The notes below the pieces were generated by a model. The model was not told where the DNA came from and did no database searches. It saw only the letters and a list, made by a program, of their open reading frames with translations. Positions 60,485 to 64,000 of a stretch of 64,000 nt of DNA are shown here, one piece after another. The DNA comes from Cyclobacteriaceae bacterium. GTDB taxonomy: Bacteria > Bacteroidota > Bacteroidia > Cytophagales > Cyclobacteriaceae. The number at the start of each line of letters is the position of its first letter. Position 1 is the first letter of the stretch. The position numbers and the translations under genes are program-made. The stretch is taken from assembly GCA_028284125.1 (NCBI GenBank), contig JANQSI010000010.1:124001-188000 (forward strand). Direction: 5' to 3'.

Positions 60485-61867
60485 TTAACCCTGAAGTGAT
60501 TTTATCAGCTCATTCAGCGGAAGCTTTTGTTGCTCACCACTCACCATATTTTTAAGTGAATAGGTCTTACTTTCTCGTTCCTCATCTCCAACCACAATCA
60601 CATACGGAACTTTGATTTTGTCCGCATACTTGAATTGTTTTTGAATTTTTACGGGATCAGGATACAGTTCTGAATCGATTTCTTGAGTCCTTAACTCTGT
60701 CACAAGTTGTTGGCTGTGCTCGAAATTTTGTTCGCCAGAATCGCCTGCTTGATGCACAACAAGCACTTGTAAAGGTTGGGATATATCTGAGTGAAATAAA
60801 TTGAGTTCTTCCAATACATCATAAATTCGGTCAAGACCAAAAGAGATTCCAACACCAGAAATATCCGGTAATCCAAAAATACCGGTCAAATCGTCATAGC
60901 GTCCACCACCGCAAATACTTCCCATTTGAACGGATGTAGGCTTTACTTCGAAAATCATTCCCGTATAATAGGAGAGACCTCTTGCCAGGCTTAAGTCAAT
61001 TTCAAAAGGAACATTACTTCTTGCAGTACGCTTAACTGATTTGAAGAAGTTAGAAGCTTCTGAAATGCCTTGATTTTCTGGATCAATGGTTTTTACTTTT
61101 TCTACCACATTTTCCAATGAATCAATGTCAGTAACTGGGGAGCCAATCAATTCCATTACTTCTTGGATTTTGTTTTGATCACCGCCCATCTCCGTTAGCT
61201 TTCCCATTACTGTATCTGCTCCAACCTTATCTAACTTATCAAGCTCAGCACAAAAGCCGACTTTGTTGTCATTCAAACCTACATAACCAGCCAGGGCAAA
61301 AAGAATTTCACGGTGATTCACTTTGATCACTACATCTTCTAATCTTAAATCTTTAAAGACATCTTGGATCAGAAGCGCTAATTCCACTTCATTCCAATTG
61401 GACCTACTTCCAATGATATCCGCGTCACATTGATAGAATTCTCTGTATCTACCTTTTTGGGGTCGATCGGCTCTCCATACCGGTTGGATTTGAAATCTTT
61501 TGAAGGGAAATGCAATGTCATTTTGGTGCATCACCACATAGCGGGCGAATGGGACAGTTAAATCATACCGCAATCCTTTTTCGGAAATTTTTGGAGTGAT
61601 GCTTTTGCTTCCAGTCCTATAGTCTTCCTCGTTTGTTTTGCTCAGAAAATCACCGGAATTCAAAATTTTAAATAGTAATTGATCACCTTCTTCGCCGTAT
61701 TTTCCTGTCAAAGTGGAGAGATTCTCCATCGAAGGAGTTTCCAACTGACTGAAGCCATACCTTTTGAAATTACGCTTGATTACATCGATGATGTAGTTCC
61801 TTTTTGCTGAAACTTCAGGGCCGAAATCGCGAGTTCCTTTGGGTAATGAAGGCTTGGCTTTAGACAT
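60485..61867 (-). CDS. hisS: Histidyl-tRNA synthetase
   Basis: A 460-residue class II synthetase charging tRNA-His. KPSLPKGTRDF opens the protein, with LFKILNSGDFL, the motif 2 region RPQKGRYREFYQCDAD, LARGLSYYTGMIFE (the HisA motif), GGGRYDDL and motif 3 GVGISFGLDRI. A C-terminal anticodon-binding domain (about 365-460) is present. Length is normal. Confidence 0.97.
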   Translation of the reverse strand: MSKAKPSLPKGTRDFGPEVSAKRNYIIDVIKRNFKRYGFSQLETPSMENLSTLTGKYGEEGDQLLFKILNSGDFLSKTNEEDYRTGSKSITPKISEKGLRYDLTVPFARYVVMHQNDIAFPFKRFQIQPVWRADRPQKGRYREFYQCDADIIGSRSNWNEVELALLIQDVFKDLRLEDVVIKVNHREILFALAGYVGLNDNKVGFCAELDKLDKVGADTVMGKLTEMGGDQNKIQEVMELIGSPVTDIDSLENVVEKVKTIDPENQGISEASNFFKSVKRTARSNVPFEIDLSLARGLSYYTGMIFEVKPTSVQMGSICGGGRYDDLTGIFGLPDISGVGISFGLDRIYDVLEELNLFHSDISQPLQVLVVHQAGDSGEQNFEHSQQLVTELRTQEIDSELYPDPVKIQKQFKYADKIKVPYVIVVGDEERESKTYSLKNMVSGEQQKLPLNELIKSLQG

Positions 61868-61878
61868 TCAGAATTGAT

Positions 61879-61910
61879 TTTGGACAAAACTACTGAATCC
61901 CCTAATTTTG
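61879..61910 (+). promoter_or_regulatory. Bacteroidota-type promoter of the H1-like gene
   Basis: TTTG at 61879-61882 and TAATTTTG at 61903-61910 match the -33 (TTTG) and -7 (TAnnTTTG) consensus with 20 bp between, and lie 28 bp before the ATG at 61939. This is the best promoter match in the window. Confidence 0.6.
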
Positions 61911-61938
61911 CACCTCGATTTTAAAAGCATAGATAAAA

Positions 61939-62376
61939 ATGGCTGTTACCAGACTAGAGCGAAAAGGTAGAAAAAATAAGAACGTTGCTAAAAACCGTGT
62001 AAATACCATCAAGCGGTTGAACTCACGTCCGACAATAAAAAATGTAGACATTGAGGCTATAAAAGCTGAATTTGCCAAAAAAGGAAAAGCTAAGGCTGAA
62101 CCCAAAGCTGAAAAAGAAGAAGTCAAAGCAGCCGCACCTAAAGCCGAGACTCTTAAAAAGGAAGCAGCTCCAAAAGCCGAAAAGAAAGAGGCGGCTCCAA
62201 AGGCAGAAAAGAAGGAAGCTCCAAAAGCGGAGAAAAAACCTGCTGCAAAGAAAGAATCAAAGCCTGCTGCTAAGAAAACAGAAAAGAAGGAAACTGCGCC
62301 TAAGGCCGAGAAAAAGGAAACAAAGGCTGCTCCCAAGAAAAAGGCAGCTCCGAAGGCAAAAAAGGAAGATAAATAA
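61939..62376 (+). CDS. Histone H1-like Lys/Ala/Pro-rich protein
   Basis: A 145-residue very basic protein. The first 50 residues form a conserved-looking helical region (TRLERKGRKNKNVAKNRVNT and IKNVDIEAIKAEFA). The rest is about a dozen repeats of PKAEKKEA and PAAKK type, low-complexity and like histone H1 tails. It probably binds DNA or RNA electrostatically. It is transcribed from a good promoter at 61879-61910 and ends at a terminator. Long open frames on the other strand and in the +2 frame across the repeats are coding artefacts. Confidence 0.85.
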   Translation: MAVTRLERKGRKNKNVAKNRVNTIKRLNSRPTIKNVDIEAIKAEFAKKGKAKAEPKAEKEEVKAAAPKAETLKKEAAPKAEKKEAAPKAEKKEAPKAEKKPAAKKESKPAAKKTEKKETAPKAEKKETKAAPKKKAAPKAKKEDK

Positions 62377-62396
62377 CTATCGCCTTAAAGACTTAG

Positions 62397-62427
62397 AAGT
62401 CATCCATTTGATGGGTGACTTTTTTTG
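62397..62427 (+). terminator. Intrinsic terminator after the H1-like gene
   Basis: AAGTCATCC pairs with GGGTGACTT (9 bp, one G-T pair) around a 7-nt loop and is followed by TTTTTT. It lies 20 bp after the stop codon. Confidence 0.92.
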
Positions 62428-62495
62428 TTTCATTAACCGTATCAAATTGGGGTTCGTCAGGTTTTTATTTAACTTAATACTAAACCCAAGCGATT

Positions 62496-62936
62496 ATGTC
62501 ATCACGATTTAAGTTTGTCCCTTTTCTTGTTGTATTCATCACAGTTGCTCATGCTGGTTTTGGACAGTCACAGATTGATCCAAGCAAGTTCCGAACAAGC
62601 TTTGGAAAATTATTCAATGAAACTCCGGATTTTTATTTCAACCTAAACAAGAATAAACCGTTCAGGTATTCTGGTTTGAGGTATTTCCCTACCAAAATCA
62701 ATGATCTGCACGTCGTATCTATAGCTCAGCCTAATAATATGTTTGATAACGTTTATTACATAAACCAGAAGGGTCAAACTGTTTTTCAAAGCATTAATAT
62801 TACAGCTCCGATGAACAGATTTCCTAATTCTATTGGATACGACAGTTTCAATCCTACTGGGGCAGCCTCCTTACAAGGAGCAGTTCTCCAGGGGCTATGG
62901 GATACATTTTTGACATTTAAAATAGATACTAGATAA
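62496..62936 (+). CDS. Exported protein of unknown function
   Basis: A 146-residue protein with a signal peptide (about 5-23, ending GFGQ). The mature part contains FGKLFNETPDFYFNLNKNKPFRYSG and no recognised domain. It has no further membrane segment and no Cys in the mature part. It abuts the next gene (stop 62936, start 62937), so the two form an operon. Confidence 0.65.
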   Translation: MSSRFKFVPFLVVFITVAHAGFGQSQIDPSKFRTSFGKLFNETPDFYFNLNKNKPFRYSGLRYFPTKINDLHVVSIAQPNNMFDNVYYINQKGQTVFQSINITAPMNRFPNSIGYDSFNPTGAASLQGAVLQGLWDTFLTFKIDTR

Positions 62937-63866
62937 ATGATTCGATTATTTTCAACTTTATTGTCGCTTTCATTAGTACTCACACTCATAAGTTGTACCA
63001 ATAGCGAATTTAGTGGTCCGCCAACTATCACGTTGACTCCTAATTTTGGTAATGCTGATGTTGGAGAAGAAATTACTACTTCTGTAGATGTTGAAGCTCC
63101 AAATGGGTTTAAGTCACTAACAATCACAACAATTGTGGATGAAGTTAGAGATGATGTAAATGCCACGGTAAGACCTCCTCAAGTGCCTGGTCAGACAGGA
63201 GAGATTTTTCAATACAGATTTACGGAGACTACAAAGGAACTGGCTGCTGCCTCAGTTGTGGATGTAGAGTTCCTGTTGAGAGATGATGATGATCAGACAG
63301 CTATTGCTTTCTTTCGCGTCGGGGTGAATCCGCCTTCGATTTTAATCGCACCTGAATTTAGTCTTAATCCACCTCAATCGGGTGTTGGAGGAGCAAGTAC
63401 ATCGACTACTTTTTTCACCACATCGAATGAGCAGTCTTCTTGGACGATCGCACAGATTAACTCGGAGATGACAGACATCACGGGAGATATTGATTTTGGC
63501 TATTATTATGACGCTACCAACAACAGTGCAGTACTTGCATCGATTTTTGATTACCCGCTCGTCAACTTTGAAGGAATAGATCAATGGTCCCAGAGGAATT
63601 CAACTGTTTTTAGAAAAACCGATCTAACAGAGGCTGAATTTGATGCTGCTACGTTTCCTGAAATTTATAATGCGTTTGAAGCTGGAACTGCTGGAACGAG
63701 AGAACAAAGGAGTGAAGACCTTGCTGCCGGTGATGTGATCGCGTTCGAAACGGATAGCGAAAAAGAATCTCAGGCAAGTGAAAGAGGCCTTATTTTCGTT
63801 CATGAAATTCAGGCGGGAGACGGGGCAAGCGATTTTATTCGTTTGACGGTAAAGTTTGAGAACTAA
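62937..63866 (+). CDS. Lipoprotein of unknown function
   Basis: A 309-residue lipoprotein (lipobox LISC, Cys20) with immunoglobulin-like beta domains: the first (about 28-130) has PPTITLTPNFGNADVGEEIT, and a second part (about 150-309) begins after a Ser/Thr-rich linker. No catalytic motif is seen. It starts directly after the preceding stop and probably works with that exported protein at the cell envelope. Confidence 0.7.
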   Translation: MIRLFSTLLSLSLVLTLISCTNSEFSGPPTITLTPNFGNADVGEEITTSVDVEAPNGFKSLTITTIVDEVRDDVNATVRPPQVPGQTGEIFQYRFTETTKELAAASVVDVEFLLRDDDDQTAIAFFRVGVNPPSILIAPEFSLNPPQSGVGGASTSTTFFTTSNEQSSWTIAQINSEMTDITGDIDFGYYYDATNNSAVLASIFDYPLVNFEGIDQWSQRNSTVFRKTDLTEAEFDAATFPEIYNAFEAGTAGTREQRSEDLAAGDVIAFETDSEKESQASERGLIFVHEIQAGDGASDFIRLTVKFEN

Positions 63867-63904
63867 TCCCCGGTTCAATACGTCAACTATGGCTATAATA
63901 AAAA

Positions 63905-63930
63905 AAGCATTGAACTCACGTCCAATGCTT
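63905..63930 (-). terminator. Intrinsic terminator of the gene entering from the right
   Basis: AAGCATTG pairs with CAATGCTT (8 bp) around a 10-nt loop. The upstream AAAAAA reads as TTTTTT on the minus strand, which fits a transcript arriving from the right edge. It could also stop the plus-strand lipoprotein gene. Confidence 0.8.
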
Positions 63931-63952
63931 CGATTAGGTTAGGTGAAAAATC

Positions 63953-64000
63953 TTATTCGATAATATCTCGTCGAATCCTCTTAAGTTCTATCGTGATATC
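63953..64000 (-). CDS. 3' end of a gene continuing past the right edge
   Basis: On the minus strand the frame reads DITIELKRIRRDIIE and ends with TAA at 63955-63953, 22 bp before the terminator hairpin. Only 15 residues are visible, so no family can be named. Confidence 0.5.
   Translation of the reverse strand, partial: DITIELKRIRRDIIE

Noticed and set aside
61902-62336. 144-codon minus-strand frame opposite the H1-like gene, rich in Phe, Ser and Ala
   Set aside because: It is the mirror of Lys/Ala/Pro repeats, in which stop codons rarely arise on the other strand. The plus-strand gene has a promoter and terminator.
62072-62512. 146-codon frame in the +2 frame of the H1-like gene, rich in Lys and Arg
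   Set aside because: It is an artefact of the repeat composition and runs through the terminator.
1-64000. CRISPR arrays, prophage, insertion sequences, tRNA and rRNA genes
   Set aside because: Read through the window on both strands and found no spaced direct repeats, transposase, integrase or tRNA-like clover patterns.

Overview
The window looks like a chromosome segment of an AT-rich, probably marine member of the Bacteroidota (Cytophagales or Flavobacteriia-like). The evidence is: type IX secretion signals (a type A C-terminal domain at 28516-31884 and a gliding-motility-type C-terminus at 58830-60455), fused CcoN-CcoO, Bacteroidota-type -7 promoter elements (TAnnTTTG), weak ribosome binding sites, and families largely confined to this phylum. 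No rRNA, tRNA, CRISPR array, phage or insertion sequence was seen.

Left part (1-23.3 kb): a low-oxygen respiration region. A minus-strand operon runs rrf2 regulator, cytochrome c, FAS1 lipoprotein, clade II (Sec/lipoprotein) nosZ, a 4-TM protein, nosL, nosD, nosF, nosY. This is a complete N2O-reduction and copper-maturation set without nosR, nirS/K or norB in view. It is followed by pdxH and hemN (anaerobic haem synthesis), then a cbb3 oxidase operon (ccoS, ccoNO, ccoQ, monohaem ccoP, ccoG, ccoH, a TauE/SafE-like protein). Next come an hsp20 gene and a uspA-ccoI copper-pump operon. A soluble PAS histidine kinase and a response regulator fused to a Crp/Fnr DNA-binding module follow. Fnr-like palindromes of two related forms (ATGAC-N4-GTCAG and TTGAT-N4-ATCAT) lie upstream of the ccoS, uspA-ccoI, hemN, hsp20 and rrf2-nos units, with looser copies upstream of the REC-Crp gene itself. 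The simplest reading is a FixL/FixJ/FixK-like circuit, with the J and K functions merged in one protein, that controls the island.

Middle (23.3-51.5 kb): mostly housekeeping and envelope genes. These include an M14 carboxypeptidase, accA, an acyltransferase, a 1122-residue YadA-head-repeat/S74 surface protein with an internal duplication, a zinc-ribbon coiled-coil protein and Nif3. Further along are a porin, miaE, three MacB/FtsX-type permeases without ATPase partners, a padR regulator with two well-spaced TGTATACA sites, an OPT transporter, and an NSS transporter with an overlapping 34-codon MetS-like small subunit gene.

Right part (51.7-64 kb): ffh, a second M14 carboxypeptidase, pdhB, an OmpA/TPR lipoprotein, a PspC-like protein, a family 2 glycosyltransferase, ybaB, a T9SS type B cargo, hisS, a histone-H1-like Lys/Ala-rich protein, two unknown envelope proteins, and the tail of a gene that continues past the right edge. 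Several intrinsic terminators separate these units.
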